A DNA stretch of 64,000 nt from CAVTJX01 sp963735175 (lineage in GTDB: Bacteria; Electryoneota; RPQS01): positions 1-64,000 of the forward strand of contig CAVTJX010000015.1 in the NCBI GenBank assembly GCA_963735175.1, written 5' to 3'. The notes under the pieces were generated by a model. That model had not been told where the DNA came from and made no database searches. It was given only the letters and a program-made list of their open reading frames with translations. Below are positions 18,241 through 27,832 of the stretch, piece by piece. Every line of letters begins with the position of its first letter. Within the stretch, counting starts at the first letter, position 1. The position numbers and the translations under genes were made by a program.

Positions 18241-19934
18241 CCACTCAGGACGCCGCCGAATTACTGCGCCACTACGCCCTGTTGCTGGAACTCCTGGGTG
18301 AAGAAGCGTTCCGCGCCCGAACCTACGAGAACGCCGCGCGACAACTCGAAGCGCAGGGCGAAACGCTGGACGTACTCATCGAAAGCGGCCGGCTTGCGAC
18401 GGTTAAAGGCATTGGCAAAAGTCTGAACACGGCGATTCGCGAACTGGCCGTCACCGGTACCTTCGCCGAACTCGAAGCCGCCCGCGAACAGGTCCCCGAC
18501 GGTGTCCTGGAACTTCTGCGTGTCGAGGGCCTCGGCCCTAAGAAGGCCCGCGCCCTCTGGACACAGGCCGGTGTGAATTCGCTGAAGGCGCTCGAAAACG
18601 CGCTTGATTCCGGCCAGATCGAAGTCCTGCCCGGCTTCGGCGCCAAAACCGCGCAGAAATTCCGCGCCAGCCTCGCCTTCATCACTCAAGTTTCGGGCCG
18701 CCACTGGCGGCATCACGCGCTCCGCGCCGCGGATTCCCTGCGCGAACTGCTTACGCCGATTGCGGGCATTGAAGAGATCTTTTTCGGCGGCAGTTTGCGG
18801 CGCAACATGGAGACCGTCGGCGACCTGGACGTGTTGCTCGTGGCCCCCGAGAATCAAATCGACTCGATCCGCCGCGCCGTACTCGCACTCGAAAATATTC
18901 AGTGGACGGAGACTGGCGAGGTCATGCAGGGCCGCACCACCACCGGTTTTGATGTCGATCTGTCCGTTTGCCCCCCGCGCCTTGCCGGAGTACACAAAGT
19001 GCTCGCCACCGGCTCTAAGGAGCATCGGCAGGTCTTGCGCGCGCTTGCAGCGCAAAAGGAAATCGTGCTGGAATCGCTGGTGACGGCCAGCGAAGAGGAT
19101 GTCTACGCCGCGCTCGGTCTGCGCTTCGTCCCACCGCCGCTGCGGGAAGGAACGACCGCGTTGCGCCCGCTCGGCGGCGATCCGTATCCCGAACCGGTCA
19201 ACGCCTCGCAGCTTCGCGGCATCCTGCACGTTCACACCACCGCCTCCGACGGCAATCACACGTTGCGCGAACTGGCGTCGGCCACGATCGAACACGGCTA
19301 CGAATATCTGGGCATCGCCGATCATTCGCAAACCGCCTCCTATGCGGGCGGTCTGACTCCCGACCGCGTCCGCGCCCAGTGGAAGGAGATCGACGCGCTT
19401 AACGCCGAACTCGCTCCCTTCCGGATTTTAAAGGGCACCGAGGCTGACATTCTGGCCGATGGCCGCCCCGATTTCGACGATGAATTGCTCGCGGGATTCG
19501 ACTTCGTGATCGCCTCAATTCATAGCGCCTTCAATATGACCGAGGCCGAAGCCACCGACCGCCTCTGCCGCGCGTTGGAAAATCCGCACGTCGACATCCT
19601 CGGCCACGCCACGGGCCGACTGCTGCTGGAACGCGCAGGTTATTCCGTCGATCACGAACGCTTGCTGCAATGCGCCGCCGCTAACGGCAAGGCCATTGAA
19701 TTGAATTCCAATCCACACCGACTCGATCTGGATTGGCGCTGGCTGGCGCGCGCGCAGGAACTTGGCGTTCCCGTGCCCCTCAGTCCCGATGCGCATCATA
19801 TCGAGGGCTTGTGGGACATCCGTTTTGGATTAGACGTCGCCGCCAAGGGGCCACTCACGGCCGCCAACTGCCCCAGCACCTGGAGCGCCGGCGAATTTTT
19901 ACACTGGTGTCAAACTCATAAGAGCACAACGTGA
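18237..19934 (+). CDS. polX: Bacterial family X DNA polymerase/3'-5' exonuclease PolX
   Basis: Gap-filling repair polymerase of 565 residues. Order seen: N-terminal helix-hairpin-helix lyase-like domain (LLELLGEEAFRARTYENAA, VKGIGKSL), nucleotidyltransferase palm with FFGGSLRRNMETVGDLDVLL (GS motif plus first catalytic Asp pair) and TGFDVDLSVCP (third Asp), and a C-terminal PHP domain starting GILHVHTTASDGNHTL with further metal ligands in LGIADHSQTA and LSPDAHHIEG. All domains are intact. It begins in the DJ-1 stop codon, and its stop overlaps the GAF gene. Confidence 0.93.
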   Translation: MTTQDAAELLRHYALLLELLGEEAFRARTYENAARQLEAQGETLDVLIESGRLATVKGIGKSLNTAIRELAVTGTFAELEAAREQVPDGVLELLRVEGLGPKKARALWTQAGVNSLKALENALDSGQIEVLPGFGAKTAQKFRASLAFITQVSGRHWRHHALRAADSLRELLTPIAGIEEIFFGGSLRRNMETVGDLDVLLVAPENQIDSIRRAVLALENIQWTETGEVMQGRTTTGFDVDLSVCPPRLAGVHKVLATGSKEHRQVLRALAAQKEIVLESLVTASEEDVYAALGLRFVPPPLREGTTALRPLGGDPYPEPVNASQLRGILHVHTTASDGNHTLRELASATIEHGYEYLGIADHSQTASYAGGLTPDRVRAQWKEIDALNAELAPFRILKGTEADILADGRPDFDDELLAGFDFVIASIHSAFNMTEAEATDRLCRALENPHVDILGHATGRLLLERAGYSVDHERLLQCAAANGKAIELNSNPHRLDLDWRWLARAQELGVPVPLSPDAHHIEGLWDIRFGLDVAAKGPLTAANCPSTWSAGEFLHWCQTHKSTT

Positions 19935-20380
19935 CTACATTGCAGGAAATCCTCGACTGTGTCGAGGGCGATGACTTCCGCGAAGAATGCCAGAGCATTT
20001 GCGCCTGTCTGCGGGAACTCGATGGCCGCTATGACTGGGTGGGCATTTACTGGCTGAAGGGCGAAACCCTCGTCCTCGGCCCTTGGTCTGGCCCCGAGGA
20101 AACCGAACACAAGAAGATTCCCATCAGCGAAGGCATTTGCGGCGCCGCCGTGCGCGAAAAGCGCACGATCATCGTCGACGACGTGCAAAGCGACCCGCGC
20201 TACCTCGCGTGCTTCACCACCACCCGCTCGGAGATCGTCGTCCCGATTCGCGCCAAGAATAAAATCATCGGCGAAATCGACATCGACGGCAAGGAAAAAG
20301 GACTCTTCAACAAGGACGATCAGGCCGTCCTCGAAGCCCTCGCCGAGCACATCGGACAACAGTGGCCGGGCAAATGGTAG
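19931..20380 (+). CDS. GAF-domain protein, free-methionine-(R)-sulfoxide-reductase-like
   Basis: A 149-residue single GAF domain (DWVGIYWLKGETLVLGPW ... EIVVPIRAKNKIIGEIDIDG). It keeps the two cysteines that matter in fRMsr: one in ISEGICGAAV and one in DPRYLACFTT, at the spacing of the resolving and catalytic Cys; the third fRMsr Cys is also plausible near the N-terminus (SICACL). The expected reaction is reduction of free Met-R-sulfoxide in the cytoplasm. Several GAF proteins of this size are uncharacterised, so the reaction is inference. GTG start overlaps the polX stop. Confidence 0.75.
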   Translation: MTTLQEILDCVEGDDFREECQSICACLRELDGRYDWVGIYWLKGETLVLGPWSGPEETEHKKIPISEGICGAAVREKRTIIVDDVQSDPRYLACFTTTRSEIVVPIRAKNKIIGEIDIDGKEKGLFNKDDQAVLEALAEHIGQQWPGKW

Positions 20381-21736
20381 CCGACGCGCCGCTGATGATC
20401 TCCGTCTCCGGCGTGCGCGGCATCGTGGGCCGTTCGCTCACCGCCGACCTTGTCGTCAAGTGGGCGATGGCCTTTGGCACGCTTTGCAAGCCCGGTCCCG
20501 TCGTAGTCGGCGGCGACAGCCGCATCTCTAAAACCATGATGCGCGCCGCCACCTTCGCGGGACTTCTCCGGCGCGGGCGCGCGCATCATCGATGTCGGCG
20601 TCGTCTCCACGCCCACCGTCGGCCTCGCCGTCGAACACCACAAAGCTCGCGGCGGCATCGCCATCACCGCCAGCCACAACCCCGCCGAGTGGAACGCCCT
20701 GAAGTTTTTCGACAGCACGGGGATGTTCCTCGATGAGGCCGCCGGATCGAAAGCTGCACGGCCTCACCGAATCCGGCCAGCGTCTCGACGTGCCCGCTGG
20801 CGAAGATCGGCACCTACGAACAAGACGAGCAAGCCGTCCGCCGCCACATCGACGCAGCACTCGGCGATTCCGTTTCTGAAGCTGAAGGAGCTGCGCGCCC
20901 GGCGCTTTCGCGTCGGCCTCGACTGCGTGAACGGCGCGGGCGGTGAAATGCTGACCAAGCTCCTTCACGAACTCGGCTGCGAAATCGCGGGTTTTCATCT
21001 CGAACCCACCGGCATCTTCCCGCGCAACCCCGAGCCACTGCCCGAACACCTGATCGAAGTCGGCGCCGCCATGCGCGAGGCCCGCGTCGATATCGGTTTC
21101 GTCGTCGATCCCGACGCCGACCGCCTCGCCGTGCTGCTCGAAACCGGCGCGCCCGCGGGCGAGGAACTCACCGTCGTCGCCGCCTCGGATCTGGTGTTGC
21201 GCTATAAGAAAGGTCCCGTCGTCGTCAATTGCTCCACCACCCGTGCCATCGACGACCTCGCCGCCAAGTACGGCGTGCCCGTCTATCGCACCAAGGTCGG
21301 CGAAGCTCACGTCGCTCGCAAGATGAAAGATACCGGCGCAGTCATCGGCGGCGAAGGCAACGGCGGCGTAATGCTGCCGCTGGTCCACGCCGCGCGCGAC
21401 ACCGCCGTCGGCATTCCCATCATCCTGCAGGCCGTGCTCGAAGCGGGCAAGAGTGCCTCCGGCTATTTCGGTTCGCTGCCCCGCTATCAGATGGTCAAAC
21501 GCCGCGTCGATTTCCCGGATCTGGGAAAGCTGAAGCACGCCCTTGCCACTGTCGAAACGCGCGTTTCGTTGGGTACGCCCGATCGCCTTGACGGGCTGAA
21601 GTGGACGCTGCCCAATGCCTGGGTGCAGGTCCGCGCCTCCAACACCGAGCCCATCGCCCGCGTCTTCGCCGAGGCCCCCGAAAAACAAACCGCCGAAGAC
21701 CTCGTCACTCAAGTCATGCACGCGCTCGAAGCATAG
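20374..21736 (+). CDS. Phosphoglucomutase/phosphomannomutase-family enzyme, frame-broken
   Basis: Alpha-D-phosphohexomutase. Seen: N-terminal ISVSGVRGIVG, catalytic Ser loop GGIAITASHNPAEWNALKF, metal loop VVDPDADRLAVLLE, sugar-binding IGGEGNGGVMLP and phosphate-binding WVQVRASNTEPIARVF. The pieces lie in different frames: breaks near 20560, 20745, 20795 and 20865. Restoring them gives about 450 residues, the normal size. It is followed within 40 bases by glgC, so glucose-6-P/glucose-1-P interconversion for glycogen is likely, but phosphomannomutase or GlmM activity cannot be excluded. The start overlaps the GAF gene by 7 bases. Confidence 0.85.
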
Positions 21737-21773
21737 GAACAATTTCGCTTCCAGAACCACCTTCAGAGGAACC

Positions 21774-23068
21774 ATGGATCGTACGGTTGCGTTAATACTG
21801 GGCGGCGGGCGCGGTCAGCGGCTGCATCCGCTGACGAAGCACCGCTCGAAACCCGCAGTGCCCTTCGGCGGCATGTACCGCCTCATCGACATCCCCGTCT
21901 CCAACTCGCTGAACTCGGGGATCTACCGCATCTTCGTCGTCACCCAGTTCAACTCGGCCTCGCTCAACCGCCACGTCGGCCTGACCTACAACTTCGACGC
22001 CTTCCGCGAAGGCTTTGTGACTATCCTTGCCGCCGAGCAGACGCCCGACAGCATGGACTGGTACCAGGGCACCGCCGACGCCGTGCGCCAGAACATGCGC
22101 CACTTGCGCAGCCAGCAGCCGCAGGATGTGCTGATCCTCTCCGGCGACCACATCTACCGCATGGACTACCGCGTGATGCTCGCTCTCGCACCGCCAGCAG
22201 CGCGGCGACGTCACCATTGCCGCCCTGCCCGTGCGCCAGTCGGAAATTTCCCGTTTCGGCATCCTGCGCATGAATACCGAGGGCCGCATCACCGATTTCG
22301 TGGAGAAGCCCCAGAAGCCCGGACCTTGTCAAGGGCTGGGAATTGTCCCCGGGCCTCTTTAACAGCGCGCATCTTCCCGGTGACGGGCCGATCTACATGG
22401 CGTCGATGGGCATCTACGCGCTCCGCTACGACGCGATGGACGATATGCTCGAACCCGAGCGCGGCACCGATTTCGGCAACCACGTCATCCCCTGGGCCAT
22501 CACCCACTGCCGCGTGTTCGGTTTTCCCTTCGCCGATTACTGGGAAGACATCGGAACGATTCGCTCCTACTACGACGCGAACCTCGCGCTTACCGACGAC
22601 AGGCCGAAGTTCGAGCTGTTCAATCCGCAGATGAAGCTCTTCACGCATCCCCGCTTTCTGCCCGGTGCGCGGCTCGGTGATTCCCACATCCGCCACAGCC
22701 TGCTCTGCGCGGGCGCCCGCGCCGAAGAGGTCCGCGTCGACCGCAGCATCGTCGGCCTGCGCGCCGCGTTGAAGAGCGGCGTCACCATCGGCGATTCCGT
22801 CATTTGCGGCGCAGACTTTTACGAATCCGAGGAGAGCCTCGCCGAGAATCGCGAATTGCAGCGGCCCGACGTCGGTATCGGGGGCGATACCTTCATCCGC
22901 CGCGCCATTGTCGATAAGAATGCCCGCATCGGCTACGGCGTCGTCATCGATCCCGGCGAAAATGCCCCCGATTCCGACGGCGACGGCTACGCCGTGCGCG
23001 ATGGGATCGTCATCATTGAAAAAAGCGCCGTCATCCCCGATGGCAGCAGAATCCCGGAGCGCAAGTAA
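21774..23068 (+). CDS. glgC: Glucose-1-phosphate adenylyltransferase, two frame breaks
   Basis: Makes ADP-glucose from ATP and glucose-1-phosphate, the committed step of bacterial glycogen synthesis. Seen: LILGGGRGQRLHPLTKHRSK nucleotide loop, WYQGTADAVRQN, ILSGDHIYRMDY, then VEKP and DIGTIRSYYDANLAL; the C-terminal left-handed beta-helix ends in DGDGYAVRDGIVIIEKSAVI. Extra single bases near 22185 (between MLAL and HRQQRGDV) and 22322 (between EKPQKP and DLVKGW) break it into three pieces. Length after repair is ~430 residues. No glycogen synthase is in the window. Confidence 0.92.
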
Positions 23069-24419
23069 TTTGCTGGTTGTCGAACTGATCGCGCGCAAAC
23101 AGCGCGGCGAAGCGCTGGCGGCCGATGAAATTTCCGCCCTCGTTCAGGGCTTCACGACGGGCGACGTCCCGGAGTACCAGATGGCCGCCATGCTCATGGC
23201 CATTTATTTCCAGGGACTCACTGACGACGAAGGCCGCCATTTCCTCAAGGCCATGATCGACTCCGGGCGGCGACTCACGCTCCCGTCAGTACCCGGCATC
23301 AAGGTTGACAAGCATTCCACCGGCGGGGTGGGCGACAAGACCTCGCTCATCGTCGCCCCCGTGGTTGCCGCCGCGGGTGTGCCCGTACCCATGATTTCGG
23401 GCCGCGCCCTTGGCCATACCGGCGGAACGCTCGATAAGCTCGAGAGCATTCCCGGCTTCCGCGTCGGCCTCAGTGAAGCGGAGTTCGAAGACATTCTTGG
23501 CCGCGTCGGTTGCGCCCTCGGAGCTCAGACCTCCGAACTGGTGCCCGCCGACCGCAAGCTCTACGCGCTGCGCGACGTCACCTCCACGGTATCAATTCCG
23601 CCGCTCATCGCCGCCAGCATTCTCTCCAAGAAGATCGCCGAGGGCACCAATGCTCTCGTGATGGATGTTAAAGTCGGACCGGGCGGCTTTCTGCGCAGCG
23701 AAGCGGAGGCGCGCGACCTCTCGCAGACCCTCGTCCGCTGGTCGGCGGCGGAAAATGTGCAGACCATTGTCTTCGGCACGGACATGTCCGCGCCTTTGGG
23801 TCGCGCGGCGGGCAATACCCCCGAAGTCATCGAGTGCCTCGACATCCTCCGCACCGGCACCGGCGACGCCCGGCTGATGGAACTCTGCCGTCAGCTCGGC
23901 GCGGGCATGCTGCTGCTCGGCGGCAAGGCCGACACCATGGAGAGTGCCACCGCACGCTTCGACGAAATTCTGCAAAGCGGCGCGGGGTATGAAAAGTTCA
24001 AGGAAATCGCCGCCGCCCAGGGATCCAGTGCCGAGATCATCGAGCGCTATTCAGACTCATGGCAGCCTACTCACCGCCACGAAATCCGCGCTCCGCGCAG
24101 CGGATTCGTCAGCGCCGTTCACGCGCGCGAGGTGGGCATTGCGCTGGTGGATTTGGGAGCCGGACGGCGCACGGCCGCCGATCCGGTCGATCACTCGGCG
24201 GGAGTGATCTTCGAAAAACAGACGGGCGAAACGGTGAACGCCGGAGAATTGCTGGCCACCGTATGCTGGTCCCGGAGTGTCAATGCCGCCGCCGGACTGC
24301 ACCGCCTCGAGCGCGCATTTGTTCTCGGCGACGTTAAGCCCGCCAGCGAACCGCTGCTGAAATTCTACTGCGATGCCACAGGAGTCAAACCGGTCGGCGC
24401 CCGCGCGCTGCCCGCGTAA
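23040..24419 (+). CDS. Thymidine/pyrimidine-nucleoside phosphorylase
   Basis: Splits thymidine or other pyrimidine nucleosides with phosphate, feeding salvage and sugar-phosphate pools. Intact ~460 residues: VDKHSTGGVGDKTSLIVAPV (phosphate site), MISGRALGHTGGTLDKLESI (family signature), ALRDVTSTVSIPPLIAASIL and VMDVKVGPGGFLRS. The C-terminal domain follows. An in-frame ATG at 23040 lies inside the end of glgC; a TTG at 23070, two bases after the glgC stop, gives LLVVELIARKQRG and is equally possible. It is part of the same transcription unit as glgC. Confidence 0.9.
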   Translation: MAAESRSASNLLVVELIARKQRGEALAADEISALVQGFTTGDVPEYQMAAMLMAIYFQGLTDDEGRHFLKAMIDSGRRLTLPSVPGIKVDKHSTGGVGDKTSLIVAPVVAAAGVPVPMISGRALGHTGGTLDKLESIPGFRVGLSEAEFEDILGRVGCALGAQTSELVPADRKLYALRDVTSTVSIPPLIAASILSKKIAEGTNALVMDVKVGPGGFLRSEAEARDLSQTLVRWSAAENVQTIVFGTDMSAPLGRAAGNTPEVIECLDILRTGTGDARLMELCRQLGAGMLLLGGKADTMESATARFDEILQSGAGYEKFKEIAAAQGSSAEIIERYSDSWQPTHRHEIRAPRSGFVSAVHAREVGIALVDLGAGRRTAADPVDHSAGVIFEKQTGETVNAGELLATVCWSRSVNAAAGLHRLERAFVLGDVKPASEPLLKFYCDATGVKPVGARALPA

Positions 24420-24438
24420 TCCAGAGGAGGATAGATCG

Positions 24439-24732
24439 ATGGACGAGCAGACCGAACATAAGATCCGCGACCTCAAGCTCAAATTGCTGATGGTCGAAAA
24501 AGAACTGAACGCGTCACAGCACAAAACCAACCTCGGCGCCATGCTGCGCGCGGGCAATCCGGCGCAGATGGCCCGCGCCGCCGATCGCGACCGCAAACGG
24601 CTCGAAGAAAAGCGCGACAAGCTGATGGAACAACTCGTCGCGCTCGATCCGAACAGCGCCGAAGCCAAGCCCGCGCCCGCGAAAGCGGCCGCCAATCCCA
24701 AACCGAAGAATCCGCCGCAGCGCACGGCCTGA
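24439..24732 (+). CDS. Small coiled-coil protein with Ala/Pro/Lys tail
   Basis: A 97-residue protein preceded by a strong AGAGGAGG ribosome-binding site. Residues 5-80 form an amphipathic coiled coil (LKLLMVEKELNASQHK, RDRKRLEEKRDKLMEQL); the tail is PAPAKAAANPKPKNPPQ, histone-like in composition. No family was recognised. It is the last gene of the plus-strand series begun at 15,915 and is followed by a hairpin. Confidence 0.7.
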   Translation: MDEQTEHKIRDLKLKLLMVEKELNASQHKTNLGAMLRAGNPAQMARAADRDRKRLEEKRDKLMEQLVALDPNSAEAKPAPAKAAANPKPKNPPQRTA

Positions 24733-24741
24733 AACGAAAGT

Positions 24742-24764
24742 GGGGCGGCCTCATCGGCCGCCCC
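24742..24764. terminator. GC hairpin between converging genes
   Basis: GGGGCGGCC-TCATC-GGCCGCCCC, a perfect 9-bp stem between the small coiled-coil gene and thioredoxin, which converge. There is no T tract on either strand, so it may be a bidirectional barrier or one of the dispersed palindromes rather than a classic terminator. Confidence 0.5.
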
Positions 24765-24795
24765 ATCTCCTGATTTGTCATTCCACGGCGGCGCG

Positions 24796-25125
24796 CTATC
24801 CCTCTACGTGATTCCGCAGTTTCTCCTCGAATTTCGCTTTCGGCAAAACGCCGGTGACCTGTTCGACGAGGCTGCCATTCTTGAAGAACAGCACTTGCGG
24901 GATATTCAAAATGCCATAGCGGCGGGGGGTCTCGGGGCTCGTGGAAATATCCAGCGAGCCGATGACTGCCTTATCCTGCCATTTCGGGGCCAGCTCTTCG
25001 AGCATGGCCTCGATTTTCTTGCAGGGAGCGCACCACTCCGCGCCAAAGTCCAGAATCGCCAGTTTACTCGATCGCAGAATCACGCCTTCAAAATTCGCAT
25101 CGGTGACTTCCACCAGATTCGACAT
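24796..25125 (-). CDS. trxA: Thioredoxin
   Basis: A 109-residue disulphide reductant with the active site AEWCAPCKKIEAML and the cis-Pro loop ILNIPQVLFFKNG. The WCAPC variant is common. There is no signal peptide, so it is cytoplasmic. It lies just downstream of dsbD on the same strand (26-base gap), which suggests that reduced thioredoxin feeds electrons to DsbD. Length and order are typical of TrxA. Confidence 0.9.
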   Translation of the reverse strand: MSNLVEVTDANFEGVILRSSKLAILDFGAEWCAPCKKIEAMLEELAPKWQDKAVIGSLDISTSPETPRRYGILNIPQVLFFKNGSLVEQVTGVLPKAKFEEKLRNHVEG

Positions 25126-25150
25126 CGCAGTCGCTCCTTGATTGTCCGTC

Positions 25151-26922
25151 TTACAATTGATGTTGGTCGAGCAGGGCTACGAATGCGTCCGCGGGCTTGA
25201 ATCCCGTAAAGCGCGTGACTTCTTCGCCCGCCGGATTATAAAGGATCACCGTCGGCATACCCGTGATCCGGTATTTCGTCTTCATCTCCTTCACCCACGG
25301 CGTCTCCTTCGTGAAATCGAGTTTCAGCCGCACGAAGTTGCCCACCCGGTCGACGACCTTTGGCACCGTGTAGGTTTTCTCGTCGAGTTCCACGCAGGCC
25401 ACGCACCAGTCGGCATAGACGTCCACCAGCACCGGCTTGCCGCCGGATTTCGCATCAGCCCACGCCTGCTCCTCTTTGTTCACCAGCCACGTCACGCTGC
25501 TCTTCTCCGCGCTCGCCACATTCGCCGACGGACTCGGGCTAAAGGCATGGAAGAGCATCATTGCGCCAATCAGGAAGGCGATCAGCGTGAGTGCCTTCTT
25601 CAAACGCTTCCCCGCGCCTGCGTCAGACGGCATGGAATCAAACGCGCCGGCGAAAACCGCGAAGACTATCAGCAGCACGGCCCAGGCCAGCGAATAATAC
25701 GGCTGCGGAATCGTCAGCCGCAGCAAATAGAGCGCCGCCGCCAACAATAGCCAGCCGAAGCCGTGCTTGATGCCATCCATCCACGCGCCCGCGCGCGGAA
25801 GGCCCTTGATCGCTCCGGCAAACGCGCCAATGACGAGGAACAGCACCCCGAGCCCCAGCGAGAACACGAACAGCAGCGACCAGCCTAACAGCAGGTTGTG
25901 CGTCTGCGCCACCCAGGCCAGCAGCGCCACGATCACCGGCCCCACGCAGGGCGCCATCACGAGGCCCTGAAATCATGCCCAACACCAACGGCGCGATCAG
26001 CCCCTTGCGCGGACTGCCGCTTTGCAGTTTGGATTGCATGGACGATGGCAGCGCGATTTCAAACGCGCCCAGCATGCTGACGCCCATCACGGCGAAGATC
26101 AGCGCCACGCCATAGGTCACCAGCGGCGAGCCGGAAATCGAACCGAAGAGACTGCCGGTCGCCGCCGAGATGAGGCCGAGCGTGCTGTAGATCAGCGCGA
26201 TCCCGAGCACGAAGATCGAAGCCAGTCCCAGCCCGTGCAACTTGCTGCGGCTCGCCCCGCCAATATAGCCGATGGTGATCGGAATCACAGGGTAAACGCA
26301 GGGCGTGAAGCTCGGCAAGAATCCCGCCGACGAACACCAGCAGAAACGCCAGCCACGAGCCTTTGTTCAGCGCGGCGGTGAGCCGTTCGTCAAGCGACAT
26401 CGCCTGAGTTCCGGCGGGCGGCGGCGCGAAGACCTCCGCATTGGCCGCGGTCACGGCCGTTCCCGCCGGCACAATCGTCGCCGTCAATTCGATGGTCTTC
26501 TCTTCGGGCATGAAGCAGACTTCGTTGCCGAATTCCTGGCACATCTGATAGGCCACAGCCACCGGAATCTTGTATGTGCCCGGTTTGGCGGAATCCGTGG
26601 CCGCCACGGGTAGCGACACAACTACGCGGCCGCGATAGCAAACCTCGTCCTCTTTCAGCGTCACGCCCTGTGGGAATATCGGCTCGCTGAAGTCGAGACC
26701 CAGCGTGTCGTTCACGGTTACCGTGAAGAGGCCAAAGGCCACGTCTGTGATGTGATGCTTGGCGGGCACGTCAAAGACCACGCCCAGCGTCGCGCCTTCA
26801 CCCATCGGAATGGCCGAGCGGCTCCACACGGCCTTGAGCGGCACGGCGGGAGCGGTCACATCCTGCGCGAGGGTGGCGCTAACCAGTAACAAAATGCTGA
26901 CGAATGCGAACAGCCGTTTCAA
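25151..26922 (-). CDS. dsbD: Thiol:disulphide interchange protein DsbD, frame-broken
   Basis: Carries electrons from cytoplasmic thioredoxin across the membrane to periplasmic disulphide reductases. The start is a TTG at 26922 placed 7 bases after GGAGG. Order: signal peptide (KRLFAFVSILLLVSATLAQD), N-terminal beta domain with paired Cys (EDEVCYRG, EVCFMPEE), membrane domain with FTPCVYPVIPITIGYIGGA and APCVGPVIVALLAWV (the two redox Cys), then a C-terminal thioredoxin-like domain with VDVYADWCVACVELDEKTY. Breaks near 26330 and 25970 separate the parts; all domains of the ~590-residue family are present. Confidence 0.9.
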
Positions 26923-26976
26923 TGCAATCCTCCGAAGTCGTATCGTCTGAACTGAAAATAATTGTTTGAGGTTCCC

Positions 26977-27441
26977 GTGAAAGCTCATATCCGCCATACC
27001 GACGGACACACCTTTCTGGCCAAGTCCGAATCCAATCATTGGCTTCCCTTCGAATCCGCGCTGGCGCCGGGCGAGCCGTATGCCGCCAACAATCCCGTGC
27101 AACTGCTGGTCATCGCCTGCGGCGGCTGCGTTTCCATCGACGTGCTCGGCATGCTGCAGAAGAGCCGTCGCGAGGTCACGCGCTACGAAATGGAAGTCGA
27201 TGCGTCGCGCGCCGAGACCAATCCAAAAATTCTGCGCGGGCTCTGCTTTCATGTGAAAGTCGATGGCCCGGAAATCACCTTCGAACAGGTGCAGCGCGCG
27301 CTGGATTTGTCGCTGACGAAATACTGTTCGGTCTCGCTCTCGCTCGACCGCAGCATCACCTTCAAAGCCCGCATCACCCTCAACGGCCATCGTAGCGAAA
27401 CGTGGGAGATCGCGCGGGATGAGACTCTATTTATGCGGTAG
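26977..27441 (+). CDS. OsmC-family protein
   Basis: A 154-residue OsmC/Ohr-type protein; members reduce organic hydroperoxides through a Cys pair. Seen: CGGCVSIDVLGMLQ (peroxidatic Cys region) and LTKYCSVSLSLDRS (resolving Cys region), and N-terminal HTFLAKSES. The GTG at 26977 is chosen because GAGG precedes it; an in-frame TTG at 26962 is possible. It is divergent from dsbD, so two redox genes share a 54-base control region. Whether it acts on peroxides or is one of the YhfA-like OsmC proteins cannot be decided. Confidence 0.82.
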   Translation: MKAHIRHTDGHTFLAKSESNHWLPFESALAPGEPYAANNPVQLLVIACGGCVSIDVLGMLQKSRREVTRYEMEVDASRAETNPKILRGLCFHVKVDGPEITFEQVQRALDLSLTKYCSVSLSLDRSITFKARITLNGHRSETWEIARDETLFMR

Positions 27442-27445
27442 AAGA

Positions 27446-27475
27446 GCGCACTGCTGTGCGGCACTACATCAGACA
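27446..27475 (-). repeat. Palindromic intergenic element, copy B
   Basis: Reverse complement of the unit at 17573-17599: read on the minus strand it gives GATGTAGTGCCGCACAGCAG followed by TGCGCTCTTC. It begins four bases after the osmC stop. Confidence 0.7.
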
Positions 27476-27588
27476 CGGCGGTCGTGAAAAAACAATTTTG
27501 ACAAAACGAACTGGCCTTTATTGCCGCTCCTGACCGAGGTTACGAAAAACAGAACCCCTGCTTTTCGTCGGTTTTGGACTGCTTTTTC

Positions 27589-27632
27589 GCCCCGAATGAC
27601 CATGAATGTGATCTTTTTCGGGGCATTTTTTT
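27589..27632 (+). terminator. Candidate terminator downstream of osmC
   Basis: GCCCCGAA (27589-27596) pairs with TTCGGGGC (27617-27624) and is followed by ATTTTTTT. It is 150 bases beyond the osmC stop. The remaining stretch 27476-27832 has a second weak hairpin around CGAAAAACAG...CTTTTCG and a GAGGAGGCATATG that looks like a ribosome-binding site but opens only a 6-codon frame; I see no gene in it. Confidence 0.55.
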
Positions 27633-27832
27633 ACCTCGGAAACACGGATCCATCAGCTCGCCGCAAACCGCTTTCGCCATAGCTGAAAATAGGTAAGCGG
27701 AAGCGCGAAGTCAAGTGGTTTTGAATATTCGTTCAAACCCCGAAAGCGCTTTCAGATAACGGGTATTGGCATTGGAGTTAGCGGAAGCCATCGACATTTG
27801 AGGAGGCATATGTGGAAAGCGATGAACTGAAA

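Noticed and set aside
24742..24764. GC hairpin as a definite terminator
   Set aside because: It lacks a T tract, so it is kept only as a possible barrier or dispersed palindrome.
27798..27820. Strong ribosome-binding site GAGGAGG before ATG
   Set aside because: The frame closes after six codons, and the alternative frame has no start; no support for a peptide or leader.
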